The notes under the pieces: generated by a model
What the model saw: only the letters and a program-made list of their open reading frames with translations
The model's database searches: none
Told to the model about the DNA's origin: nothing
Position numbers and translations under genes: made by a program
Shown: positions 40,512-48,493 of the stretch, piece by piece
Layout: each line of letters opens with the position of its first letter
Position numbering within the stretch: the first letter of the stretch is position 1
Assembly: GCA_964423505.1 (NCBI GenBank)
Contig: CAYREX010000005.1
Coordinates: forward strand, 86,630 to 150,629
From: CAYREX01 sp964423505
Lineage (GTDB): Bacteria; Fermentibacterota; Fermentibacteria; Fermentibacterales; JCC-6
Length of the DNA stretch: 64,000 nucleotides
Direction of reading: 5' to 3'

Positions 40512-41248
40512 TGACCCCAGGAGCCGGAGGCCGGGTCCCGGAGCACGTCGGCATCATCATGGACGGTAACGGCCGGTGGGCCCGAAGGCGCGGGATGCGC
40601 CGCACCGAGGGGCACCGGGCCGCCGAGAGGTCGATACACGACGCCGTCGAGGTCTGCGGCGAGGCCGGCGTCCGCTGGCTGACTCTCTTCGCCTTCTCGA
40701 CGGAGAACTGGAGCAGACCGGCAGCGGAGGTCAGGGTCATCATGTCCCTGCTCGGGGGCTGGATACGCCGGAACGTCGACGAGCTGGACTCCAAGGACGT
40801 CCGCATCAGGGCGATGGGCCACCTGGACGACCTCCCGTCCAGGCCCCGGGGAGAGCTGGAGGCCGCCATCGGCAGGACCGAGGGCAACGCCGGCCTCAAC
40901 CTGGTCCTCGCGCTCAGCTACGGAGGCAGGGTCGAGCTCGTCGACGCCGTCCGCTCCATAGCCGCCGACGTACGCGATGGCTCGCTGGACCCGGGGGACG
41001 TGGATGCCGACACGGTCTCCGGGAGGCTCTACCTCCCGGGCATGCCCGACGCCGACCTCATCATCCGTACCAGCGGCGAGATGCGGATATCCAACTTCCT
41101 GCTCTGGAGGGCCGCCTACGCCGAGTTCTTCTTCTCCCCGGTCCTATGGCCCGACTTCGGCAGGGAGCACATGGAGGAGGCCCTCCGGGACTACGCCGGC
41201 AGGTCCAGGCGGTTCGGCGCCGCCCCGTCGGGGGAACGGGAACGGTGA
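40511..41248 (+). CDS. uppS: Undecaprenyl diphosphate synthase
   Basis: A 245-residue cis-prenyltransferase that makes the lipid carrier for cell-wall and polysaccharide synthesis. PEHVGIIMDGNGRWARRRGM, HRAAERSIHDAVEVCGEAGV, LTLFAFSTENWSRP, LVLALSYGGRVELVDAV and the C-terminal DLIIRTSGEMRISNFLLW are intact, including the catalytic Asp in MDGNG. ATG overlaps the frr stop (TGATG). Confidence 0.97.
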   Translation: MTPGAGGRVPEHVGIIMDGNGRWARRRGMRRTEGHRAAERSIHDAVEVCGEAGVRWLTLFAFSTENWSRPAAEVRVIMSLLGGWIRRNVDELDSKDVRIRAMGHLDDLPSRPRGELEAAIGRTEGNAGLNLVLALSYGGRVELVDAVRSIAADVRDGSLDPGDVDADTVSGRLYLPGMPDADLIIRTSGEMRISNFLLWRAAYAEFFFSPVLWPDFGREHMEEALRDYAGRSRRFGAAPSGERER

Positions 41249-42072
41249 GGGTGACCTCCAGGCTCTCCTCCCTGCCGGGCAGGACGGCTGTCGCCGTTCC
41301 GGGCATCGCCGCGTTCCTGGCCCTCCCCCTGGTGGACGAGCCGGTACTCACCGCCTCGGTGCTCGGCCTGGTGGCCGCCCTGACCGGGTACGAGGTCGTC
41401 CGCCTGACCGCTCCCGGCACCGGTACCCCGGCATTCGTGACGGCCGCGCTGCTCTGCGGCGGGGCGGCGGCCGCCGCCGGGCTCCTGGCCACGCCGCACG
41501 TCATGCTGATACCGCTCGTCCCCGGAATCGCGTTCGCCCTGCTCAGGATATCCTCCTGCGGCCCGGAGAGGGCGGCCGCGTCGCTGGCGGGTCCACTCGG
41601 CATGCTGGCCCTGGTCGCCGCCGGCTTCGGCGCGCTGGTCAGGCTGGCCACCGGGCCGGCCTCCCCCTGGATGATGACCGTCCCCCTGGCCGCCTGCTGG
41701 GTCGGCGACACCGCCGCCTTCCTTACCGGGAATCTCTGCGGCAGGGGACACAGGATGGCCCCTGCCGTGAGCCCGGGCAAGACCTGGGAGGGGCTCCTGG
41801 CGGGGCTGGCGGGCTCCTCGCTGGCCGTGGTGCTCCTCTCGATGGTGCTCCCCGGCCTCTCCGCCCTGCAGGGCCTCGCGGTCGGCCTGGCCGCGGGCCT
41901 GGCGGCGGTACTGGGCGACCTCGTCGAGTCCACCCTGAAGAGGGACGCCGGGGTCAAGGACTCCGGCCGCCTGCTGCTCCAGCACGGCGGCTTCCTGGAC
42001 CGGTTCGACGCCCTGGTGATCGCGGCCCTGGTGACCTGGGCCCTGCTCTCCATCATGCGGGTGACGGCTTGA
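41245..42072 (+). CDS. cdsA: Phosphatidate cytidylyltransferase
   Basis: A 275-residue inner-membrane enzyme that makes CDP-diacylglycerol. About eight hydrophobic helices, ending with the family signature ESTLKRDAGVKDSGRLLLQH then GGFLDRFDAL. VSPGKTWEGLLAGL earlier is also conserved. GTG start overlaps the uppS stop (GTGA), and the stop overlaps the dxr TTG. Supplies pgsA (31034). Confidence 0.95.
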   Translation: MRVTSRLSSLPGRTAVAVPGIAAFLALPLVDEPVLTASVLGLVAALTGYEVVRLTAPGTGTPAFVTAALLCGGAAAAAGLLATPHVMLIPLVPGIAFALLRISSCGPERAAASLAGPLGMLALVAAGFGALVRLATGPASPWMMTVPLAACWVGDTAAFLTGNLCGRGHRMAPAVSPGKTWEGLLAGLAGSSLAVVLLSMVLPGLSALQGLAVGLAAGLAAVLGDLVESTLKRDAGVKDSGRLLLQHGGFLDRFDALVIAALVTWALLSIMRVTA

Positions 42073-43184
42073 GCAGGAGGGTGGCGGTCCTCGGCTGCAC
42101 AGGGTCCATCGGGCGGAAGTCGCTGGATATCGTGGAGGACACCCCCGGGCTCGAGCTGGGCGGGATACTCTGCGGCTCCGACGCCGGCTCGCTCTCGGAC
42201 CTGGTCGGCAGGTACCGTCCGACCGCCGCGTTCGTGGCCGCCCCGCCGCCGGGCGCAGTCCTCCCGGAGGGCATCTCCTGCTGCGAGGACGGACCGGAGC
42301 GGGTCATGGAGGGGGCCGACCTGGTCCTGAACGCCATAGTCGGCAGCGCCGGCCTGGGGGCCAGCCTTGCCTGCATGCGGCTGGGCCTTCCCCTTGCTCT
42401 GGCCAACAAGGAGAGCCTCGTGGTCGGCGGAGAGCTCCTCCGGCCCCACCTGGAGGCCGGGCTCGTCATACCGGTGGACAGCGAGCACAGCACCGTCGCC
42501 AGGTGCCTCCGGGGGGAGGAGGGAAGAGTGGACATGGTGCTCCTGACCGCCAGCGGGGGGGCGTCCAGGGACATACCCCTGGAGGAGCTGCGCTCCAGCG
42601 GTCCCGGGGCCATCCTCAGGCACCCGACCTGGGACATGGGCGGGAGGATAACCGTGGACTCCGCAACGATGGTCAACAAGGCCTTCGAGGTCATAGAGGC
42701 CCGATGGCTCTTCCCGGGTCTTTCCGTCGATGTCGTCATGCACCCGGAGAGCGTCGTCCACTCGCTGGTCAGGCTGACCGACGGGTCGTGGAAGGCCCTC
42801 ATGGGAGAGCCGGACATGGCCGTGCCCATCCAGCACGCGCTGCAGTGGCCCGACCGTCCACTGGCCCCGGTCGCCTCGGACGACCCGAGGGACTGGCCGC
42901 CGCTTACCTTCGGCGAGCCGGACACGGAGCGCTATCCCGCCTTCGCCACTGTGCTGGAGGCGGCCGACAGGGGCGGGACGATGCCGGCGGCCGTGAACGC
43001 GGCGGACGAGGTTGCGGTGGAGGCCTTCCTGGATGGACGGATTCCCTTCGGCCGAATAGCCGAGGTCCTGGCCGGGGTCGCCCGGGAGCACGAGCCGCTG
43101 CCGGTGGGCTCGCTGGACGACCTGGAGAGGGCCGACCGGGAGGCGAGGCTCCTGGCCGGGCGACTGGTGGAGGAGACATGCTGA
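42069..43184 (+). CDS. dxr: 1-deoxy-D-xylulose 5-phosphate reductoisomerase
   Basis: A 371-residue DXR, the committed step of the MEP isoprenoid pathway that feeds uppS. NADPH-binding VAVLGCTGSIGRKSLDIVE, active-site LALANKESLVVGGELL, IPVDSEHSTVARCL, LLTASGGASRD and HPTWDMGGRITVDSATMVNK are present. The usual SGGPFR-like loop reads SGGASRD here. TTG start in the overlap with cdsA. Confidence 0.96.
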   Translation: MSRRVAVLGCTGSIGRKSLDIVEDTPGLELGGILCGSDAGSLSDLVGRYRPTAAFVAAPPPGAVLPEGISCCEDGPERVMEGADLVLNAIVGSAGLGASLACMRLGLPLALANKESLVVGGELLRPHLEAGLVIPVDSEHSTVARCLRGEEGRVDMVLLTASGGASRDIPLEELRSSGPGAILRHPTWDMGGRITVDSATMVNKAFEVIEARWLFPGLSVDVVMHPESVVHSLVRLTDGSWKALMGEPDMAVPIQHALQWPDRPLAPVASDDPRDWPPLTFGEPDTERYPAFATVLEAADRGGTMPAAVNAADEVAVEAFLDGRIPFGRIAEVLAGVAREHEPLPVGSLDDLERADREARLLAGRLVEETC

Positions 43185-44416
43185 GCGTCCTGAGCGTCGT
43201 TGCCGGTCTGGGCGTGATAATCCTCTTCCACGAGCTGGGCCACTTCCTGGTCGCCAAGGCCGTGGGCCTCGAGGTCCCCAGGTTCTCCATCGGGTTCCCG
43301 CCCCACCTCGTGAGATGGAAGGCCGGCGGTACGGAGTACTGCCTGGGCGCCATCCCGCTCGGCGGTTACGTCAAGGTCGACCTGGGAACTTCCGGCGGCG
43401 GACCGCCGCCGGACGTGCCATGGTACCTGAGGGCGCTGGTCACCGTCTCCGGCCCCGCCTCCAACTTCGTCCTGACCGCGCTGCTCCTGGTGCTGATACT
43501 CGGAGTGGTCGGCTGGGACGTCGCCCTCTACCCTCCGGTCGTCGGCGAGGGAGGCGAGCTTCGGGGTCTGGCCCCGGGGGACACGGTGGTCTCCGTCTCC
43601 GGCACGACGGTCCGGAGCTACTCGGAGATGCTGGACGAGATGCTGGCGTCGGGGAGCGGGACCATGGTGGTGGGCTCCGCCTCGGGTCGGCGAGAGGTCT
43701 CCTTCTCCCTGGCTCCCGGGGAGGTGCCCTTCTCACCGCTGGTCCCACCGGTCATCGGCGAGTCCATGATAGGCATGCCGGCATACGAGGCGGGCATAAG
43801 GCCCGGGGACAGCATCGTCTCGGTGGACGGGAACCCGGTTCCCAGGTGGGAGGACTTCCAGAGGGAGGTCTCCACCTCCTCCGGGGAGCTGGCGATAGTC
43901 TACCGGAGGGAAGGCGTCCCGGACACCGCCTTCGTGACGCCGGTTGCGCATGAGGGTTCGAGGCTCGCAGGGGTCAGGGTGAGCCTTCCCGCCACCAGGA
44001 CCGTCCTGCCCCTGGGGCGGGCGGCGCTGGAGGGCATCGGCGGAGCATTCACCGGGGCGGTGAACGTGGTCACCACCCTCGCGGAGCTGGTGAGGCGCCC
44101 GAGGGAGCTGGCCCAGAGCTCCGGAGGACCGGTCTACGTGGCGGAGACCCTCAGTCAGCAGGCCAGGACCGGTCTGCCCAGCTACCTCTGGACCATAGCG
44201 AGCATCTCACTGGCCATCATGGTGTTCAACCTGCTGCCGATACCCGTCCTGGACGGCGGACAGCTCCTCCTACTCGTTGCGGAGGGCATCCGGGGCAGGC
44301 CGCTCTCGAAGAGAAGCGTACAGGTGATGCAGCAGGCGGGCGTGGTTCTGATACTGCTGATATTCGTGTTCATCATGTTCCAGGACGTCTCCCGGGTCAT
44401 GACGAGGGTCCGCTAG
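43178..44416 (+). CDS. rseP: Site-2 protease RseP
   Basis: A 412-residue membrane zinc protease. The HExxH motif lies in LFHELGHFLVAKAVG (about residue 19), with GAIPLGGYVKVDLG after it, one to two PDZ domains in the middle (GIRPGDSIVSVDGNPVPRWE) and the C-terminal metal-site motif NLLPIPVLDGGQLL. It cleaves membrane-spanning anti-sigma factors and signal peptides. The stop codon shares a CTAG with the stop of the convergent cyclase gene. Confidence 0.95.
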   Translation: MLSVLSVVAGLGVIILFHELGHFLVAKAVGLEVPRFSIGFPPHLVRWKAGGTEYCLGAIPLGGYVKVDLGTSGGGPPPDVPWYLRALVTVSGPASNFVLTALLLVLILGVVGWDVALYPPVVGEGGELRGLAPGDTVVSVSGTTVRSYSEMLDEMLASGSGTMVVGSASGRREVSFSLAPGEVPFSPLVPPVIGESMIGMPAYEAGIRPGDSIVSVDGNPVPRWEDFQREVSTSSGELAIVYRREGVPDTAFVTPVAHEGSRLAGVRVSLPATRTVLPLGRAALEGIGGAFTGAVNVVTTLAELVRRPRELAQSSGGPVYVAETLSQQARTGLPSYLWTIASISLAIMVFNLLPIPVLDGGQLLLLVAEGIRGRPLSKRSVQVMQQAGVVLILLIFVFIMFQDVSRVMTRVR

Positions 44417-47400
44417 ACCGGCTGCCATCCGTCGGGCAGTGCCGGCCCTTCGCCGGCCCCGGTCTCCGACAGCCCTTCGTGGAGCTCCGAGATGCTCGAC
44501 ATCTCCCCCCGCGGGAGCTCCAGCTCCTCGATGGTGCGGACCGCCTCCCGGTAGCACGCGAGCGCTCCTTCGACGTCGCCGGACTCCAGGAGCACGCACC
44601 CCAGGTTCCCCCTGACTATGCATGCCCCCCTCCGGTCGCCGGTGGTCGTCCTCGCCTCCAGCGCCCGGCCGAGCAGCTCGCGGGCCCTCTCGGGCCTGCC
44701 GGACTGCCTGTACATGATGCCCAGGTGGGTCAGCACCAGAGCCTCGCCGCTCAGGTCGCCTATCTCCCTGGTCACCTCGAGCCCTCCCCGGAGGTAGCCG
44801 GCGGCCTCCTCCCACCTCTCCCTGTCGACCTCCAGTATGCCCAGCGCTATCAGGGCGTAGACCTCGTTGCGCCGGTGCCCCACCTCCATCGCTATCTCCA
44901 GCGCCTGCCTGTAGTACCCCTCCGCCCTCCCGAGGGCGTCCTGGGTCATCTCCAGGTTCCCCAGACCCAGGAGCACAGCCCCCTCCCCCCTCCTGTTTCC
45001 CACCTCGCGGTGTATCGAGAGAGCCCGGAGGTATGCCTCCCTGGCTTCGTCGACGCTCTCCCCCTGCTGCCTCAGAAGGATGGCCAGGTTGCCGGTGACC
45101 ACCCCCTCCATCTTCCGGTCTCCCGTCTCCGAGTGTATCCGGATGGCCTCCAGGTAGCAGGCCCTGGCATCGTCCAGCCTGCCGCCGACGGCATTCACTA
45201 TCCCCATGTTGCCGGTCAGGAGTCCCTCCGAGGCCCGGTCGCCCCTCTCCCTCGCCAGCTCCATCCCCCGCCGGTACCAACCGGCGGCACCCTGGACGTC
45301 GCCGGTCACGAAGTGATAGTCGCCCAGCAGCTTGCAGGCAGAGATGAGGCTTCCCCCGTCCCCGCTCCTCTCGCAGAGCTCCAGGAGCTCCAGCAGGTTG
45401 CTCTCCTGCTGCCCGCGCCTGCCGAGGGAGTCCAGCGCGTCGTTCCTGCGCCGGAGGACGTCGATGACCGTCGACGGCTCCGCCCTCGGGTCATCCCCCA
45501 GCCAGCTCCGGAGCCTGGCGGTCCACGCGAGGACCTCCTCGTGCAGGTGCGCGGCGGCGGCCTGCTCCATGGCCTTCAGGCCCCAGTGGACCGCCTCCGG
45601 CCGCATTCGCGCGCTCTCGTAGTGCAGTGCGACGTCGCCGCTCCGCGAGGTCGCGTAGGCTCCCCCCATGCCCAGGAGGGACTCCGCCGCCCTCCGGTGC
45701 AGCTCCCTCTGGCGTCCGGAGAGCATCATGTCGTACGCCGTCCTCCGCAGCAGCGAGTGCCTGAAGGCGCAGGTCAGCTCCGTCTCCCTTGTCCAGAGAC
45801 GCTCCTCCACCCCCAGGTCCAGGAGGCCGGCCCGACCCTCCCCCCCCAGGGTGAGCGCCAGGACCCGGACGTCGAACTCCTGCCCAAGGACGGAGGCGGT
45901 CTGCAGGAGCGAGCGCAGGCCGGGCGGGAGCCTGTCTATCCTGGCGACGAGCAGGTTCCTTATGCTGGAGGGCACCTCGAGGGTGCTGCCCCGGAGGGAG
46001 TACGAGCCTTCGGTCGGCTCTATGAGCCCCTCCTTCACCATGAAGAGGCAGAGCTGCTCCACGAAGAAGGGGACTCCTCCCGAGTGTCTCCAGATGAACG
46101 ACGCGAGCTCCCTCTCCACTCGCGCGCCGAGCCTGTCCTCGGCCAGGCGGACCGTAGCTCCCCTGTCCAGCTCCGGCAGGCGTACGGTCCGGGTCGGGCA
46201 GGGGGCAGGCTCCTCGAAGAGAGTAGGCTCGGAGCCGTCGCCGCGGTATCTGCTGTCCGCCAGCAACGCCATCCTGTGCCCGGCGGCGAGGTCCTCGAAC
46301 ACTCCCCTGAGCAGCCTCCGCGAGTCACCGTCCATCCACTGGAGGTCCTCCAGGATGATGATGACGGGAGCCCTCTCCGCGAGGGAGCGGACGAGGGCCG
46401 AGACGGCCTCCACCATCTCGTCGAACTCCGCAGGGGCCTCACGGTCGGGACGCAGACCGACCATGTACTCCAGCACCGGGAGGCTCCCGGCGAGGCCGGT
46501 GTCGGGAGGGGCGGCGTCCAGGCAGCCCTCCGTCAGTTCCTCGACAGTTCCGCGGACGGTGGCGAGCCCCCGGTCCGCGTCGGTCTCGGACCTGACGCCC
46601 AGAACGTCCCGGAGCAGATGGACGACCGGACCGAGGCTGTGACCGAGGACCTCGTCGCACCCCGTCCGAAGGACGCGCATGCCGGAGGCGGCCTCCCGGA
46701 GCAGCCTGGACTTGCCGACGCCGGCATCCCCGTAGACCGTCAGACAGCCGGCGAGACCCTCCCGGGCCACCTCGAGGAACCGGCGGATGGTTCGCAGCTC
46801 GCCTCCCCTGCCGACCATGGATCCCTCGAAGCGGGGGTCGCCGCCCTCGCTCCTCCCGGCAAGTCGCCAGCAGTCGCAGTCGGCGCTGCGACCCCGGAGC
46901 CGGAGGGCTCCCAGGCTCTCCCACCGGAACCGGCCGCCGGCCCGCTCCATGACCGGCCCGGTGGCCAGCACCTCACCGGCGACACCCACGCCGGCGAGCC
47001 TGGCCGCCGAGTTTACAACGTCTCCGTACACGGTGTAGGTGCTGCAGGAGGCGGAGCCGGTCATCCCGGCGTAGGCCACGCCCGAGGACATGCCGCAGGT
47101 CAGTCCTCCCCCGGGCGAGAGCCCGGTGAGCTCCAGGGCCAGCTCGCAGGCCCTGGCCGCAATGTCCTCGCAGGAGAACGGAGCCCCGTAGAGCAGGAGC
47201 AGGGTCGGCCTCTCGCTGGTGAAGCATGTGCAGAGCGGGTAGGCCCCGTGCTCCCTGCCCAGGGTCGCCGCCGCGTCCAGAAGACCGTCGGGGTCCCGAG
47301 CGCCTGCCTCCGCGGAGACGAACATGGGAACGACCTCGCGGAACTCGCCGGCGGCGCCCTGCTCCAGCACCTCCAGGGGGAAGAACCTGGAGGCGACGGA

Positions 47401-47973
47401 GGCGTCCGGGGGGGAGCATGCCACCCGCAGCTCCCCGAGCTCTCCCGGCGGATGCTCCAGGGCCTCCTCCCGGTCGATGGTCAGGGTGCCCGGGGGAGAA
47501 TGGGCGCAGAGGCCGACCGCACGCTCGACCGCGGGACCTCGGACGATGTAGATGAGACCCTCTCCGCCGACCACTCTCCATTCCATCTCACCGAGGGCCA
47601 GGCCCAGCCTGGCGGAGACACGCCATTCGCCGAGGCCGGTGGTCACCGTCCTGCCATCGAAGTAGTCCCGTAGCGCCGCCGCTGCGGCCTCCGCCTCCGC
47701 CGCCGAGCCGCCGGGGAACGCCGCGAGGATGCTGTCCCCCTCGAAGGCGGCGACGCAGCCGCCGGCCCCCTCCACCTCGTCGATGGCCGCGGAGAGGACC
47801 TCCTCCAGGAGCGAGGAGAGGGCGTCCGCGCCCTCCCTCCCCCTGGACATCAGTGCCTCCGTTATAGAGGTGAAGCCGGAGATGTCGGCGAAGAGCACGC
47901 ACGCCCTGCAGAGGAGTGAGCTCGAGCCCTGCTCCACCATCGACTGGACGACCTCCGGGACGATCCTCGGCAG
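44413..47973 (-). CDS. Soluble-adenylyl-cyclase-like protein: two cyclase domains, AAA ATPase and TPR repeats
   Basis: About 1186 residues from a CTG at 47973, which sits six bases after GGGAGG; ATG 47940 is the alternative. C1 (about 20-180) carries both metal Asp residues, in FADISGFTS and FEGDSILAAF. C2 (about 220-370) has YTVYGDVVNSAARLA with the Asn and Arg needed for catalysis. An AAA/NTPase domain follows, with Walker A VYGDAGVGKSRLL (about 400) and VIIILEDLQWMDGDSRRLLR. The last 350 residues are many TPRs (RAEGYYRQALEIAMEVGHRR type). This is the order of animal soluble adenylyl cyclase and related bacterial proteins. It probably makes cAMP in response to a TPR/ATPase-sensed signal. 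The bicarbonate-contact Lys of sAC appears to be Ala. Confidence 0.85.
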   Translation of the reverse strand: MPRIVPEVVQSMVEQGSSSLLCRACVLFADISGFTSITEALMSRGREGADALSSLLEEVLSAAIDEVEGAGGCVAAFEGDSILAAFPGGSAAEAEAAAAALRDYFDGRTVTTGLGEWRVSARLGLALGEMEWRVVGGEGLIYIVRGPAVERAVGLCAHSPPGTLTIDREEALEHPPGELGELRVACSPPDASVASRFFPLEVLEQGAAGEFREVVPMFVSAEAGARDPDGLLDAAATLGREHGAYPLCTCFTSERPTLLLLYGAPFSCEDIAARACELALELTGLSPGGGLTCGMSSGVAYAGMTGSASCSTYTVYGDVVNSAARLAGVGVAGEVLATGPVMERAGGRFRWESLGALRLRGRSADCDCWRLAGRSEGGDPRFEGSMVGRGGELRTIRRFLEVAREGLAGCLTVYGDAGVGKSRLLREAASGMRVLRTGCDEVLGHSLGPVVHLLRDVLGVRSETDADRGLATVRGTVEELTEGCLDAAPPDTGLAGSLPVLEYMVGLRPDREAPAEFDEMVEAVSALVRSLAERAPVIIILEDLQWMDGDSRRLLRGVFEDLAAGHRMALLADSRYRGDGSEPTLFEEPAPCPTRTVRLPELDRGATVRLAEDRLGARVERELASFIWRHSGGVPFFVEQLCLFMVKEGLIEPTEGSYSLRGSTLEVPSSIRNLLVARIDRLPPGLRSLLQTASVLGQEFDVRVLALTLGGEGRAGLLDLGVEERLWTRETELTCAFRHSLLRRTAYDMMLSGRQRELHRRAAESLLGMGGAYATSRSGDVALHYESARMRPEAVHWGLKAMEQAAAAHLHEEVLAWTARLRSWLGDDPRAEPSTVIDVLRRRNDALDSLGRRGQQESNLLELLELCERSGDGGSLISACKLLGDYHFVTGDVQGAAGWYRRGMELARERGDRASEGLLTGNMGIVNAVGGRLDDARACYLEAIRIHSETGDRKMEGVVTGNLAILLRQQGESVDEAREAYLRALSIHREVGNRRGEGAVLLGLGNLEMTQDALGRAEGYYRQALEIAMEVGHRRNEVYALIALGILEVDRERWEEAAGYLRGGLEVTREIGDLSGEALVLTHLGIMYRQSGRPERARELLGRALEARTTTGDRRGACIVRGNLGCVLLESGDVEGALACYREAVRTIEELELPRGEMSSISELHEGLSETGAGEGPALPDGWQPV

Positions 47974-47984
47974 CTCGGCCCTCC

Positions 47985-48338
47985 CTACGGCTCGCAGGAG
48001 GCCGCCGGCGGCTCCAGCACAGTAGCGCTGTCGGTGATGCAGCGGTAGAGGTAGGACCACCCGGCAGGCTCCTCCCCGCAGATGGCGCGGACCTCGGCCA
48101 GCACCGAGTCCCCGGGAGGCTCCACCCCCGGGACGAGCCAGTAGCGGGTCAGCTCCCCGGCCGCACTCTCCAGCCGGTCGGTCTGCGCTTCGGAGAGCCC
48201 CGAGTAGGTAGTGGGCCCCTCGCAGGAGACGATGGCGATGGCCGCGATCAGAGAGACGAGGATGGCGACCGGTCGCGCATTCCTCCTACGGGCCGCTCCG
48301 CCGCCCTCCGACCGGCCTTCCCCGCTGGGTCGATACAT
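47985..48338 (-). CDS. Small lipoprotein
   Basis: A 117-residue protein. ATG at 48338 starts a basic N-region (RRRNARPV) followed by a hydrophobic segment ending IAIVSC, a lipobox. The mature part begins GPTTYSGLSEAQTDRLESAA and has two further Cys pairs. The longer open frame up to 48398 lacks a ribosome site. It ends 11 bases before the cyclase CTG start and is probably co-transcribed with it, so it may be a partner. No family recognised. Confidence 0.55.
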   Translation of the reverse strand: MYRPSGEGRSEGGGAARRRNARPVAILVSLIAAIAIVSCEGPTTYSGLSEAQTDRLESAAGELTRYWLVPGVEPPGDSVLAEVRAICGEEPAGWSYLYRCITDSATVLEPPAASCEP

Positions 48339-48344
48339 GCCCGC

Positions 48345-48350
48345 ACTATA
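48345..48350 (-). promoter_or_regulatory. -10 element upstream of the small lipoprotein
   Basis: TATAGT on the minus strand lies only six bases before the ATG at 48338, so a transcript from it would begin at or near the start codon. No good -35 and no ribosome site are seen. The element may indicate a leaderless transcript. Confidence 0.3.
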
Positions 48351-48493
48351 TCCAGCGGATGCGCCCCGGGGTAGCCCGCCCAGTCTGTACGGCCCCATGT
48401 GACCCCCTTATAGTCGCCCGGGGTGACGACGGGGCGGCGGCCCGGAAACCGGGGCGGCTTCCGCGGCTATATAGAGGCGGGAACGGAGGAGAC

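Noticed and set aside
41061..43091. Minus-strand frame of 676 codons across cdsA and dxr
   Set aside because: Both plus-strand genes are certain housekeeping genes, and the frame crosses their boundary.
44479..47673. Long open frame (1064 codons) on the plus strand opposite the cyclase gene
   Set aside because: It is antisense to a protein with many intact motifs, lacks recognisable domains and follows from high GC with few stops in the complementary frame.
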